Shown: positions 17,167 through 25,426 of the stretch, one piece after another
Numbering within the stretch: the first letter of the stretch is position 1
Layout of the letters: every line of letters starts with the position of its first letter
Origin: Hyphobacterium sp. SN044
GTDB lineage: Bacteria > Pseudomonadota > Alphaproteobacteria > Caulobacterales > Maricaulaceae
Assembly (NCBI RefSeq): GCF_021864465.1
Contig: NZ_JAKKUV010000001.1
Span: forward strand, 233,385-297,384
Reading direction: 5' to 3'
DNA length: 64,000 bases
Position numbers and translations under genes: made by a program
The notes under the pieces: model-generated
The model's input: the letters and a program-made list of their open reading frames with translations, nothing else
What the model was told of the DNA's origin: nothing
Database searches by the model: none

Positions 17167-18096
17167 TCAATCCTTGGGCGCGGGAACCGGGGTCAGCCAG
17201 CCCGGCTCCGGTTCGGTTTTTCCGCTGAAAATCCCGAAGAAGGCGTCCTGGATCGCGCGGGTCACGGGACGGTCGCCATTGCCCACGGCCATGCCGTCGA
17301 CGCTGCGGATCGGCGTGATCTCCGCCGCCGTACCGGTGAAGAAGGCTTCCTCGGCAGAATAGAGCGCTTCGCGCGGCAGGGTCTGCTCGATGACCTTGTA
17401 ACCGAGCCGGCCCGCCAGCGTGATCGCGGTCGCCCGCGTAATCCCTTTCAGGATCGAGGCCGAGGAGGGCGGCGTATAGATCACCCCGTCCTGAACGAGG
17501 AACAGGTTTTCCCCCGCGCCCTCGGACAGCAGGCCGTCCGTGCCGAGCCCGATCCCTTCATGGAATCCGCGATCCTTGGCCTCGTAGGTGATCAGCATCG
17601 AGGACAGGTAATTGCCCCCCGCCTTGATGCCCGGCGGCACCGTGCCCGGCGCCAGACGCCGCCAGGATGAAACGCACACATCGACGCCGTTCTTCAGCCC
17701 GTCCTCACCGAGATACGCCCCCCAGGGGAAGGCCGCGACCATGGTGTGGATCGGTGTGTCCATCGCCGAAACCCCGATCGGTCCCGCACCGCGGAAGGCG
17801 AGGGGGCGGATGTAGCCGGCTTTCAGCCGGTTCGCGCTCGATGTCTCGACACAGGCGTCGAACACCGCTTGCGGTGTGTGTTCGATGCCGATGCGGTAGA
17901 CCCTGGCCGAGGTGAAGAGCCGTTTCACATGGTCCATCAGCCGGAAGACGGCGGGGCCGTCCGGCGTGTCATAGACGCGAATGCCCTCGAACACGGACGA
18001 GCCGTAATGCAGGGCGTGCGACATGACATGGACCGTCGCGTCCTCCCAGCGCTTCAGCGCGCCGTCCATCCAGATCCAGTCGGCCCGCTTGGTCAT
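17167..18096 (-). CDS. ilvE: branched-chain amino acid aminotransferase
   Basis: 309 aa class IV PLP aminotransferase. Substrate-binding N-terminus MSHALHYGSSVFEGIRVY, catalytic lysine in PGIKAGGNYLSSM, the phosphate-binding ILKGITRAT and LSEGAGENLF, all as in E. coli IlvE. It interconverts branched-chain keto acids and amino acids with glutamate. Confidence 0.95.
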   Translation of the reverse strand: MTKRADWIWMDGALKRWEDATVHVMSHALHYGSSVFEGIRVYDTPDGPAVFRLMDHVKRLFTSARVYRIGIEHTPQAVFDACVETSSANRLKAGYIRPLAFRGAGPIGVSAMDTPIHTMVAAFPWGAYLGEDGLKNGVDVCVSSWRRLAPGTVPPGIKAGGNYLSSMLITYEAKDRGFHEGIGLGTDGLLSEGAGENLFLVQDGVIYTPPSSASILKGITRATAITLAGRLGYKVIEQTLPREALYSAEEAFFTGTAAEITPIRSVDGMAVGNGDRPVTRAIQDAFFGIFSGKTEPEPGWLTPVPAPKD

Positions 18097-18266
18097 GCGC
18101 CGGTCCCCCTCCGCCTTGTGATTTCATTCAATGCGCACCCGTGGGCGCGGTCAATGCAGTTGATGACTGAACCACTTATCAGGAATGACAGTTGGCGCGG
18201 TTGCCGCGCCCCCGCGCAGCGCCTTAGACGCACCCTCCCTGACGAAGCTGCCCCCCAAGTGTTCGT

Positions 18267-18629
18267 ATGGCCGCCAAGATCGAGTTCGACCCCACGCTCG
18301 GGGCCGTCATCTCCTGTTCCGAAAATGCCGTGACCCGCGACAGCATGCGCGACGCGATCCGCAAGATCACCGGCGAGCTCGCCGCGAACGATTGCCAGCG
18401 ACTTCTGGTCGATGTGGCGTCGGCCCGGGTACAGGTGTCGATCGCGGACATGACCTTCATCCTCGACCAGTTGCTGACCGCCACGCAGGGCGATCTGCGT
18501 ATGGCCCTCGTCATTCCGGAGGGCGCACGCTCGCATGGCGATTTCGCGCACGACTATCTGACGGCGGAACATGTCGAGGTCGAACTGTTCCGATGCCCGG
18601 TCGAGGCGCGGCGCTGGATCGCCGCCTAG
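18267..18629 (+). CDS. STAS/SpoIIAA-like small protein
   Basis: 120 aa cytosolic alpha/beta protein with no signal or membrane segment. The pattern strand-helix-strand RLLVDVASARVQVSIADMTFILDQLL then MALVIPEG and VELFRCPVEARRWI resembles the SpoIIAA/STAS-like family found alone in alphaproteobacteria. Function unknown; its stop overlaps the convergent cysteine-motif gene by 4 bases. Confidence 0.6.
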   Translation: MAAKIEFDPTLGAVISCSENAVTRDSMRDAIRKITGELAANDCQRLLVDVASARVQVSIADMTFILDQLLTATQGDLRMALVIPEGARSHGDFAHDYLTAEHVEVELFRCPVEARRWIAA

Positions 18630-19102
18630 CCCGGTATCTCCCAGTTCTTCAGGTGGATACGGTCGCCGAATTCGCTTTCGTCGCCATTCGCCGTGTTGAC
18701 CGCCAGCCAGAAACGGACCGGCGTGCCGGCGGTCTCGGGCGCATGCCAGATCACCTGCCATGCCGACCCGGTCGCCACCGAATGGGCTGCAGCCCCGTTC
18801 ACGTCCGTGCCCGGGCCGGCAGGCTCGAACATCCCGCAGGTCGCAGCAAGTTCGAACCCGTTCGCCTCCCCACTGTCATTGACGCGAACCGTCAGCTCAT
18901 AGCGCTGACCGGCCTCATAGCGGGCGGGTAATCCGTCCAGTTCGAGCCGCTCGGACTGCGTCACCGCGTCATACTGGAAATGGCAGGCGGTGCAGTCCTC
19001 ACCGCCCTCCACGCCGGCATGCCCCCAGGGCGGACCGTCGGGATAGGCGAGGCTGGCGGCAGGAAACCCCGCCGCCAGAAGCATCGCGGCCAGCGCGCGC
19101 AT
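18626..19102 (-). CDS. secreted Reelin-like domain protein with one CxxCH motif
   Basis: 158 aa with a signal peptide (MRALAAMLLAAGFPAASLA). A single heme-type motif CTACH follows near residue 37. The rest looks like the Reelin/choice-of-anchor-V beta-sandwich (YELTVRVNDSGEANGFEL). It follows the streptogramin-lyase-like gene by 2 bases and is presumably co-transcribed; together they may form a periplasmic or extracellular redox or binding module. It is possible that the CxxCH binds no heme. Confidence 0.65.
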   Translation of the reverse strand: MRALAAMLLAAGFPAASLAYPDGPPWGHAGVEGGEDCTACHFQYDAVTQSERLELDGLPARYEAGQRYELTVRVNDSGEANGFELAATCGMFEPAGPGTDVNGAAAHSVATGSAWQVIWHAPETAGTPVRFWLAVNTANGDESEFGDRIHLKNWEIPG

Positions 19103-19104
19103 GC

Positions 19105-20139
19105 CTATTCCTGCGGCTCCACGACGGCGCGGCCGATCGTGTTGGTGTCGGCGCCGAACCAGATCACGCCGTCAGGGGCGTAATATTGCATGTGGCGCAC
19201 CGTGCCGCCGCCGGAGGGAACCGGCGTCTGCGAGAAAAACTCCTCGCTCGCCGGGTCGAAGCCGACGAAATTGTTGGGCTCCACGCCGGTTTCGACGAAC
19301 CAGATCCGGTCCTGACCGTCGACGGCCATGGCATAGGGGCCGCTTTCTGCACCGGCCGGCGCCGCCCATTCCTCGACTGCGTTGGTCGCCGGGTCGAACA
19401 CGCCGACGAAGCCGTCGGCATAGTCGACATACCAGACCCGTCCGTCGCTGGTGTGGCCGATACGCCGCGGGCGCGCCGTTTCGCGCGGCAGCACGATCTC
19501 GGTCAGTTGCAGCGTTTCGGGGTCCACCATGGCCAGCTTGTTCGTCCCCAGGAGGGCGACCCAGACCATGCCGTCCGGCGTGACGGTCACGCCATAGGGG
19601 CGGGCACTTTCGGTCGGAACCTCGACGATATCGACGGCCCACTCGCCGGGGATCAGCCGGCCGATCGTGTTGGCGCCTTGCGCGGAAAACCACAGCGCCG
19701 TCCCGTCATTGTTGAAGATCAGCGTGTGCGGGTCGCGCGGATGCCCGTCGGGCATGTCGATGCGCAGCATCTGGCCCGTTTCCGGGTCATAGCGGCCGAT
19801 ATAGGCAGCGCGGTTGCCCGCGATCCAGACCATTCCGTCGGGGCCGACGATCTGGTTATGCGGCCCGTCGCCCTCATTGAGCGCGACCTGTTCGAACGCG
19901 CCCGTCGCCGTGTCCAGCGAGGCGAGATAGTCGCCGCGCTGGCCGACGAACCACACGGTCTCGCCATCGGCGGTAAACGGGTCGCGCGGACGCGTATCGG
20001 GGTAGGGGACCGTCCATTCTTCGATCAGGATCTGGCCCTCGGCGGGCTCGCTCGAGAAATCCTGCGCGAGCGCGCCCGAAGTCAGACAGGCGGGGGCGAG
20101 GAAGGCGGTGAGGGCAAAGGCGGAAACGGCAAGGCGCAT
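19105..20139 (-). CDS. secreted Vgb/virginiamycin-B-lyase-like beta-propeller
   Basis: 344 aa with a signal peptide ending ALAQ. Repeated blades of the Vgb family: DPHTLIFNNDGTALWFSAQGANTIGRL, PYGVTVTPDGMVWVALLGTNKLAMVDP, and RIGHTSDGRVWYVDYADGFVGVFDP, giving a six or seven-bladed propeller. True Vgb linearises streptogramin B, but most chromosomal homologues are of unknown role, so no antibiotic-resistance function is claimed. First gene of a two-gene operon with the CxxCH protein. Confidence 0.8.
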   Translation of the reverse strand: MRLAVSAFALTAFLAPACLTSGALAQDFSSEPAEGQILIEEWTVPYPDTRPRDPFTADGETVWFVGQRGDYLASLDTATGAFEQVALNEGDGPHNQIVGPDGMVWIAGNRAAYIGRYDPETGQMLRIDMPDGHPRDPHTLIFNNDGTALWFSAQGANTIGRLIPGEWAVDIVEVPTESARPYGVTVTPDGMVWVALLGTNKLAMVDPETLQLTEIVLPRETARPRRIGHTSDGRVWYVDYADGFVGVFDPATNAVEEWAAPAGAESGPYAMAVDGQDRIWFVETGVEPNNFVGFDPASEEFFSQTPVPSGGGTVRHMQYYAPDGVIWFGADTNTIGRAVVEPQE

Positions 20140-20226
20140 GGGGTTACTCCCTTTGGCGTGTCGGTTCTCAAGGAGAACCTAGCGCGGCGGGGCCTTGTTC
20201 CCAACTGGAACCGGGAAGATGACGGA

Positions 20227-20760
20227 CTAGCCGCCCGTCTTCGCTGCCTCGATCGCCTTCTGGATCAGTTCGCGGGCCTTGTCCGCGCCTTCCCAGCCCT
20301 TCACCTTCACCCACTTGCCGGGTTCGAGATCCTTGTAGTGCTCGAAGAAATGGGTGATCCGCGCCAGCTGCGCCGGCAGGATGTCGGTGTGGTCGGTGAT
20401 CTGGTCGTAATAGGGCGTCAGCGCCTTGTGCGGCGCGGCCAGGATCTTCTCGTCCAGCCCGCTCTCGTCTTCCATCATCAGTACGCCGATCGGGCGGGCG
20501 CGCACGACGCATCCCGGGATCAGCTGGGTCTGGCCCAGGCACAGGACGTCGATCGGGTCGCCATCATCCGACAGCGTGTGCGGGATGAAGCCGTAATTGC
20601 ACGGATAGCGCATCGGCGTGTGCAGGAAGCGGTCGACGAAGACCGCGCCGGAGGCCTTCTCCATCTCGTACTTCACCGGGTCGCCGCCGAGCGGCACTTC
20701 CACGATCATGTAGAAATCGTCGGGCGGGTTGAGACCGGCGGGAATGGCGGAGAGGTTCAT
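20227..20760 (-). CDS. ppa: inorganic pyrophosphatase (family I)
   Basis: 177 aa soluble PPase. The signature DDGDPIDVL (metal-binding aspartates), [12 protein letters not shown] and the basic [11 protein letters not shown] are diagnostic of hexameric family I enzymes. Starting at MNLSAIPAG gives the normal length; the reading frame continues upstream into the tRNA-derived repeat but that part is not coding. It hydrolyses pyrophosphate from biosynthesis. The genomic island begins about 240 bases upstream of its start. Confidence 0.96.
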   Translation of the reverse strand: MNLSAIPAGLNPPDDFYMIVEVPLGGDPVKYEMEKASGAVFVDRFLHTPMRYPCNYGFIPHTLSDDGDPIDVLCLGQTQLIPGCVVRARPIGVLMMEDESGLDEKILAAPHKALTPYYDQITDHTDILPAQLARITHFFEHYKDLEPGKWVKVKGWEGADKARELIQKAIEAAKTGG

Positions 20761-20996
20761 CGTATCTGTCCTGCATGCGCGTTTCGGGGAAGCGCGCGCG
20801 GCATAGGCGATGCAGGCCGGATTGGCAATCAGCGAGGGCGGTGGGGGGGCGGTCGTCCAGCTAGCGCTCCGGACCTTCAGGTCCGCAAGCGCGAGTAACC
20901 AACTCTGGCAATCCAGCGCCGGTTTCGGGCGGTGCGGCTTGGTGAGGGGGCCGTCGGCGCGCCCGAACGAACGGAGTGAGAGAGGATCAAAGAAAA

Positions 20997-21042
20997 TGGT
21001 GCGCCCACAAGGATTCGAACCTTGGACCCGCTGATTAAGAGT
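20997..21042 (-). repeat. attL-like 46-bp copy of the tRNA-Lys 3' half
   Basis: 46 bases identical, in the same orientation, to 23010-23055 (anticodon loop through the CCA end of tRNA-Lys). The anticodon-arm 5' half is missing and the sequence diverges at 21043. This is the displaced 3' end expected after site-specific integration into a tRNA gene. Confidence 0.92.
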
Positions 21043-21134
21043 TTTTACCCCACATGTACTATGCTTCCCAATGTGTCGCATCACTATCGCTTAGCTGCGC
21101 AATATTACAATACAGTCTCAATAGTCCCAATTTT

Positions 21135-21178
21135 GCGCGCATAATGCGCGCACATCCGGCGTCATCAATGCGCGCATT
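21135..21178. repeat. island left-end palindromes
   Basis: GCGCGCATAATGCGCGC at 21135-21151 and the perfect palindrome AATGCGCGCATT at 21167-21178. A closely related 17-mer with inverted centre, GCGCGCATTATGCGTGC, lies at 22933-22949 near the right end. Paired end motifs of this kind could be arm-type recombinase or replication-protein sites. Confidence 0.5.
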
Positions 21179-21224
21179 CCCACTTGAACCGAAACCGGAT
21201 GGGTTCGGCGGCTTTAGAAAATCG

Positions 21225-21253
21225 TTGACGATTTGTTCCGCGCCCGCTAATGT
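21225..21253 (+). promoter_or_regulatory. sigma-70 promoter for the island RNA
   Basis: TTGACG (21225-21230), a 17-base spacer, then TAATGT (21248-21253). Transcription would start at about 21258-21261, precisely at the first base-paired strand of the predicted RNA. The near-consensus spacing and the match with the structure's 5' end support a dedicated transcript rather than an untranslated region. Confidence 0.65.
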
Positions 21254-21256
21254 CTA

Positions 21257-21345
21257 ATCGGCAGGCAAGCGCCGGAAAAACTCCGAGTTACTTTCGGGTA
21301 GCAGCGTTCTTGTGAACGTGATTCAGGAGCCGGGGGCCTGCCGAT
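21257..21345 (+). ncRNA. candidate structured RNA next to DUF3800 (DUF3800-motif-like)
   Basis: About 89 nt, closed by a perfect 10-bp stem ATCGGCAGGC (21257-21266)/GCCTGCCGAT (21336-21345). Inside, CCGG (272-275) can pair with CCGG (330-333) and CTCC (281-284) with GGAG (326-329), leaving an A5 bulge. Two hairpins sit at a junction: GTTAC/GTAGC with loop TTTCGG, and CGTTC-TTGT-GAACG (21305-21318). It is convergent with the DUF3800 gene and ends a few bases before its stop codon. Conserved RNA motifs near DUF3800 genes (named DUF3800-I to XI) were reported in the 2017 survey of candidate structured RNAs by Weinberg and colleagues; which class this is, or whether it is new, needs a covariance search. 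No U-tract terminator is visible. Confidence 0.7.
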
Positions 21346-21348
21346 CTA

Positions 21349-22152
21349 TTAGAGGCAACCTTCGTAGAATCGCTGTTGCGTGTCGGTAAGGCGACTTGCG
21401 GTCGCTGATGGCACCAGCGTCATCCCGTAATTTAGAGCGCTTTTGTTACGGCGAATTAGCCGAGGCCTTAGCGTCTCCGCACAGCGAGGATGGCAATTTC
21501 CATAATTGTCCGGTTCGAACGCTTGAAAAACGGCGCTGGTCGCGCAATCGGCAAGCTGAAGACCCGCCCATTTTGAATGATTTTCCACCGCGATCGTGTC
21601 GATATCTAACACTTCCCAATTTATCGATCTCACCGGCCTGATAACCTCACGACCGTCCCGCATCAGTAGCAGGTAATCGCGCATCGCTTGGTAGTTCATT
21701 CCCGAGCGACGCGAAAAAACGACTTTAAGCGATGCGTTTTGGTTTCCAGCGAGAGTCGAGCAGTGTGAGGTCACGCGCTCAAGGAGCCACCTTACAAGGT
21801 AATTATATAGGTAGCCCTTTTGCGCAAAGACCGTTTCAAACCGAGAGCCAGGAATCGTAGCCTTGTTTGAAAGCGTGAAACAGTATTCCGCAGGAATATC
21901 GACCAGCGCTTGGCATGCCGCTAATTTCTGACCGTCTTTTAGTTCGCGATAGTGGATATCTAGCTTCCGGCGCGCGGGAAAGAGTGCACGGATCTGATCT
22001 CTGCGCTCAGGTAACGTGAGGTCAACGTCATGATCTACGATGAGCGCCCCGAGTACGAGCCATTGTGATTGGCCGGTCGGCTCGCCAGTTGCCAACCGGG
22101 AAAAGCCATCGCAACCCGCTTCGTCGATATATGCGGTGAAATGCATTGTCAT
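21349..22152 (-). CDS. DUF3800 domain protein
   Basis: 267 aa, soluble. It has the DUF3800 hallmarks: AYIDEAGCDGF at the N-terminus (acidic DE pair at residues 10-11), an HYRELKDGQK segment, a central basic region and the C-terminal GLQLADCATSAVF helix with the QLAD motif. The acidic pattern resembles RNase H-like nucleases, which is a guess about fold, not shown activity. A TTG three codons upstream is possible; ATG with GGGGA in front is preferred. It is the only intact protein gene of the island and faces the structured RNA tail to tail. Composition is less GC-rich than neighbours. Confidence 0.88.
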   Translation of the reverse strand: MTMHFTAYIDEAGCDGFSRLATGEPTGQSQWLVLGALIVDHDVDLTLPERRDQIRALFPARRKLDIHYRELKDGQKLAACQALVDIPAEYCFTLSNKATIPGSRFETVFAQKGYLYNYLVRWLLERVTSHCSTLAGNQNASLKVVFSRRSGMNYQAMRDYLLLMRDGREVIRPVRSINWEVLDIDTIAVENHSKWAGLQLADCATSAVFQAFEPDNYGNCHPRCAETLRPRLIRRNKSALNYGMTLVPSATASRLTDTQQRFYEGCL

Positions 22153-22265
22153 GGTCCCCAAGGGGACTTGAATTCTCCAAGATACGCAAGGGCTTGCTAC
22201 TTCAGGACGGCTTGAGGTCTAAGGTCGAAGTCGCGCTAGAGACAAGCCCAGAATGGCTCTCAAGC

Positions 22266-22284
22266 TATCGAAGTTTCTTCGATA
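22266..22284. promoter_or_regulatory. perfect 8-bp inverted repeat upstream of DUF3800
   Basis: TATCGAAG-TTT-CTTCGATA. It lies between the end of the membrane-protein gene and the DUF3800 start, beside an AT-rich run. No U-tract follows on either strand, so an operator is as likely as a terminator. Confidence 0.4.
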
Positions 22285-22301
22285 TACTATTTTCGATTAT
22301 A

Positions 22302-22776
22302 TTATTGAAGCTCGAACATATACAGAATAGGCAATACAAGAGATACTAAAAGAGACGCGCCACTTAAAAACCCAGATGCAATTCCAATAATTGTAGTCGT
22401 ATAGTCGACTTTAACCCAAAGGGGGTCCTCATACTGATAGTATAAATAAGAATAATCTTTATCATCGCGCCATTTCAAAACGCGACCTCGAATACGCGCT
22501 GAAATGCCGATGTACCCAAATCCGATAGATAAAATAATAAGTAACAAACTAATCGAGAAGCCAAGGAACGAATATATTAGTTCATTTGGAATAAGATTGA
22601 TTTGTTCGGAATATATGCCGATTATTGCGGTCATTCCCCCGGCCAGATATTAAAACGATGGTTGTGCTATAAAGAGCGCCTAGCCTTAGCGCTAAATCGC
22701 CATCGCTACGCTGAGTTTGAAAATAGCGGTCCATTTCTGAGCCACGCAACTCATGTGCAAGTTGCTCGCGATCCAC
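22302..22776 (-). pseudogene. frameshifted small membrane protein of the island
   Basis: Two overlapping frames look like one interrupted gene. The first begins at a GTG behind an AAGGA ribosome site and reads a polar N-terminus (DREQLAHELRGSEMDRYF) and ALRLGALYSTTIVLISG, the start of a membrane helix, before leaving frame. The second frame begins MTAIIGIYSEQ, which would complete that helix, and continues through two more hydrophobic segments to a stop after ILYMFELQ. The switch falls at a run of five G (22635-22639); one G fewer joins the frames into about 157 aa. This may be a true pseudogene, phase variation or a sequencing indel. AT-rich, function unknown. Confidence 0.6.
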
Positions 22777-22883
22777 GCCATTTCCTTCCGATCTAACGTC
22801 CTATAGCCAGCGGCCCGGATTGACCTTTCCGGGGTTGCTCACGATGAATCAGCGCCTCCATCCAACGAGGAAGCGTCGGAACT

Positions 22884-22914
22884 AAGTATATATTGTATAC
22901 TTCATAGAGAGCAA
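22884..22914 (-). promoter_or_regulatory. sigma-70 promoter with overlapping dyad, leftward
   Basis: Reading leftward: -35 TTGCTC (22909-22914), 18-base spacer, -10 TATACT (22885-22890). A perfect 7-bp inverted repeat AAGTATA-TATTG-TATACTT (22884-22902) overlaps the -10, which would suit a repressor. It points to the frameshifted membrane gene and DUF3800. Confidence 0.5.
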
Positions 22915-22932
22915 CACTACATATTGTGTATT

Positions 22933-22949
22933 GCGCGCATTATGCGTGC
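22933..22949. repeat. island right-end palindrome
   Basis: GCGCGCATTATGCGTGC, nearly the reverse complement of the 21135-21151 element; one mismatch. A further TATGCGCGC lies at 22971-22979. Both are within 80 bases of the tRNA end of the island. Confidence 0.45.
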
Positions 22950-23009
22950 AAGCTTCACATGCGAAGCAAGTATGCGCGCTCATAATCAATTGAAAATAAA
23001 GGAGAAAAT

Positions 23010-23085
<76 letters not shown>

Positions 23086-23180
23086 GCCGGTCTTCCCTCA
23101 GGCCGGTCCGGAGGACTGGCGGGAAGGGCGCGGAAAATACGCGGAAATGGGCGAAGCGCAAGGGGGCTGATGCAAATCCG

Positions 23181-24380
23181 TCATGCACGTCCGGGCAGGG
23201 CGGCGCGCTCGACATAACCCCGGCTTTCCAGCGTCCCGAGCAGCTGGCGCAGATGGTCCGGCGCGGCCTGCGGGAAGCGGGCGATCAATTCCTCTTCCGA
23301 GAATTGCCGCTGGCGGAGGAGCCAGTCGACCGCGCGGTGCGCCGCCCCGAGCGCGATATCGCCGCCGGGACCGACAAGCACATAGCCCGCGTCTCGCCGC
23401 GACATCTCGCAGGCGATCCCGGCCACCGCATAGAAGTGCGGCGGGCGGGTTTCCGGCAGGCCGTATTCGGCAAGCCCGATCCGCTTCTCGCGCTGCTTGC
23501 CGGCGATCTCCTCGGCGATCAGCGGCGAGGCTGCGATCTCGCGGATGCGGTCGGCGAGGCGTTCGAGGTGGGCGCGCATCGCGCCGCCATTGTCGACGTC
23601 ATGGCTCGGGATGTAGTCGCGGAACAGCGCGTCATGGCGCGCCTCTTCCTTCAGCATGTCGAACAGGACGAAACCGGTCAGCGGGCTGATCGAGAAGGTG
23701 ACGTGCAGCGTCGCGCCATCCTCGGCCAGCGCATCGTGATACTGGCCGCGCGGCAGGTAGAGCACATCGCCCGGCCTCATCCGGATCTGCCACATCAGCG
23801 CGCCGCGCTGGCGCATCAGATAGGCCGCGCCGGCCTCGCCCGGGCCCACATGGCTGACCGGGCGGTCCTCGCGGCCGGTCCAGATATTCCACGTCTTCTC
23901 GCCCTCGACCTGCACCACGAAGACGTCGTGAATGTCGTAATGGCTCTGGAAGGCCTGAACGCCCTTGAAGCTGCAATAGACATTGGCCGCGATTGCCGCC
24001 TGGGTCCGTTCCTGGATCGCCTTGGCGGCGCGGCGCACGCCGGGGCTGACTTCGTGGATCCGGTTGGCGACGAGGGTCGCACCGACGCCGACGAGCGCCT
24101 TCACCCGCGCCGGGTCGGCGCGGTTGATCGTGTGACCTTCCAGCGTCTCGACCGGCGTGCAGAAACTCTCAGGCGGGGCGGGGTGGTTGTTGAACGCGAT
24201 CCGCAGCGACTGGTCGGTCCAGAACGGCGCCTGCTCCAGCGCGTCGTTGAAGCTGTCCCAGCTCAGAATGCCGGACACGTCCGCCTCCGGCCGCTGAATG
24301 TGCAGCGGTTTCTTGCCGTAATACTCGGCGAAGAACTCGGCCTCGCTGAAGGGCGCGATGAGGTCGGCAAACGTCGTCAT
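23181..24380 (-). CDS. cupin-4/JmjC-type 2OG oxygenase (RoxA-like)
   Basis: 399 aa. The JmjC metal triad is visible: HYDIHDVFVVQ (His-x-Asp) and the distal His in LPRGQYHDAL, with the 2OG-binding basic residue in KTWNIW. The opening FFAEYYGKKPLHIQRP is typical of the cupin-superfamily-4 (YcfD/RoxA-like) proteins that hydroxylate ribosomal protein residues; the C-terminal winged-helix-like segment is also present. The start at MTTFADLIAPF gives normal length. The likely role is arginyl or histidyl hydroxylation of a translation protein. Confidence 0.85.
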   Translation of the reverse strand: MTTFADLIAPFSEAEFFAEYYGKKPLHIQRPEADVSGILSWDSFNDALEQAPFWTDQSLRIAFNNHPAPPESFCTPVETLEGHTINRADPARVKALVGVGATLVANRIHEVSPGVRRAAKAIQERTQAAIAANVYCSFKGVQAFQSHYDIHDVFVVQVEGEKTWNIWTGREDRPVSHVGPGEAGAAYLMRQRGALMWQIRMRPGDVLYLPRGQYHDALAEDGATLHVTFSISPLTGFVLFDMLKEEARHDALFRDYIPSHDVDNGGAMRAHLERLADRIREIAASPLIAEEIAGKQREKRIGLAEYGLPETRPPHFYAVAGIACEMSRRDAGYVLVGPGGDIALGAAHRAVDWLLRQRQFSEEELIARFPQAAPDHLRQLLGTLESRGYVERAALPGRA

Positions 24381-24484
24381 GCGCGAAGGCTTACCACGCC
24401 CCGGGCGGGCGGCAAGCGCGGCCGGATGCCGCCCCGGCGCGCCTCGTAGGAAAACCGTAACGCTCCGCGCGCTATCCTTCCTGG

Positions 24485-24826
24485 ATGGAAACACTTCTGC
24501 ACACCGGTTCGGCCCCGGTCTTCGACCGCGAACATCTGGCGCAATACACGTCCGGCGATGCCGCGCTGGAGGCGGAGTTGTTCGGGCTTCTGAAGGAGCA
24601 GGCCGAGCGCTGCCTCAATGCGATGCAGGCCGCGGCGGACGGCAATGCCTGGGGCGCCGCGGCGCATACCCTGAAAGGGGCGTCGCGCGGCGTGGGCGCA
24701 TTCGAGCTGGCTGAAGCCTGTCAGCGCGCCGAGGACGCGACGCAGGCCAGCTGGCCCATGGCGGTCGCCGACCTTCGCGCGGCCGCGAACCGCGCCTTCG
24801 CGGAGATCGAGCGGGTATTGGGCTGA
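24485..24826 (+). CDS. Hpt-domain phosphotransfer protein
   Basis: 113 aa consisting of one Hpt four-helix bundle. The phosphoacceptor motif AAHTLKGASRGVGAFELAEACQRAED puts the His near residue 60. No kinase or receiver gene is adjacent, so it may be an orphan relay protein; in Caulobacterales ChpT and ShpA are analogues, but this one is a monodomain Hpt and more like ShpA. Confidence 0.85.
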   Translation: METLLHTGSAPVFDREHLAQYTSGDAALEAELFGLLKEQAERCLNAMQAAADGNAWGAAAHTLKGASRGVGAFELAEACQRAEDATQASWPMAVADLRAAANRAFAEIERVLG

Positions 24827-24852
24827 ACGTTTGTTCCTGCAGGCTACGTATT

Positions 24853-24954
24853 TCCTCCCCCGTTTACGGGGGAGGTGTCAGCGCAGCTGACGGAGGGGGG
24901 ATAGTGCCCCCCTCGGCCCTTCGGGCCACTCCCCCCGCAAGCGGGGGGAGAAAA
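24853..24954. repeat. intergenic palindromic repeat, copy 1
   Basis: About 102 bases built from three hairpins: CTCCCCCGTTTACGGGGGAG, a TCAGC-GCTGA centre, and CTCCCCCCGCAAGCGGGGGGAG. A copy with the same order of elements lies at 34153-34260. It is a REP/MITE-like dispersed element between genes. Confidence 0.75.
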
Positions 24955-24969
24955 AGTGACTAAGAATCC

Positions 24970-25272
24970 TCACACCCGCGTCCGGTCCCATACCTCGAAC
25001 TCATACTGGATCGAGCGTTCGACCAGTTCGCGCCACACCGGCTGCGCGATCGAGACGGGCAGGCCGGTCTTCTCCGCCTCCGCCGTCACCTTCGTCAGCA
25101 CGTCATTGACCCGCCAGTCGTCGCGCACCGTGTCGCGCCCCGGCTTGATCCGCGCGGCGGCTTCCATGTAGCGCGCGCGTTCGGCGATCAGGGCAACCAG
25201 CTGGCGGTCGAGTGCATCGACCCCGTCGCGGACCTCGGCCATGGTCTGGCAGTCTTCGGGCGCTACAGGCAT
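24970..25272 (-). CDS. chorismate mutase, AroQ class
   Basis: 100 aa all-helical AroQ fold. EVRDGVDALDRQLVALIAERARYMEAAARIK has the conserved Arg and Lys-equivalent residues of helix 1, then RVNDVLTKVTAEAEKTGLP and a final ELVERSIQYEFE. It resembles the isochorismate-pyruvate-lyase/chorismate-mutase group; chorismate to prephenate is the simpler call. Monofunctional, start at MPVAPEDCQ. Confidence 0.85.
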   Translation of the reverse strand: MPVAPEDCQTMAEVRDGVDALDRQLVALIAERARYMEAAARIKPGRDTVRDDWRVNDVLTKVTAEAEKTGLPVSIAQPVWRELVERSIQYEFEVWDRTRV

Positions 25273-25426
25273 GTCGGTTCGATCTCCGGCAATGTGACTC
25301 GGGTGGTGTCTTATAGGCGTGCCGGGCGGCTTCGCCCAAGGACGAGCTGCCGCACCCTGCGCCATCTTGGGATTGCCGGTTCAGGGGCCTAGACTGATCC
25401 CGACGCGATTCACGGGAGAGACGGGC

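Larger units (their letters stand above)
21043..23009. mobile_element. tRNA-Lys-integrated genomic island (about 2 kb, no integrase)
   Basis: The segment lies between the displaced 46-bp tRNA-Lys fragment and the intact tRNA-Lys gene. It is visibly AT-rich compared with its flanks, especially 22300-22620 and 22880-23000. It carries a DUF3800 gene, a candidate structured RNA, a frameshifted membrane protein and GCGCGC(A/T)TAATGCGC-type palindromes near both ends (21135-21151 and 22933-22949). No integrase, transposase or excisionase is encoded, so it is either a remnant or a satellite mobilised in trans. Confidence 0.85.

Noticed and set aside
19105-20139. streptogramin resistance gene
   Set aside because: Vgb-like propellers are widespread, and no resistance evidence exists.
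20810-21034. short frame reading through the tRNA fragment
   Set aside because: The translated [12 protein letters not shown] is the common artefact of tRNA sequence.
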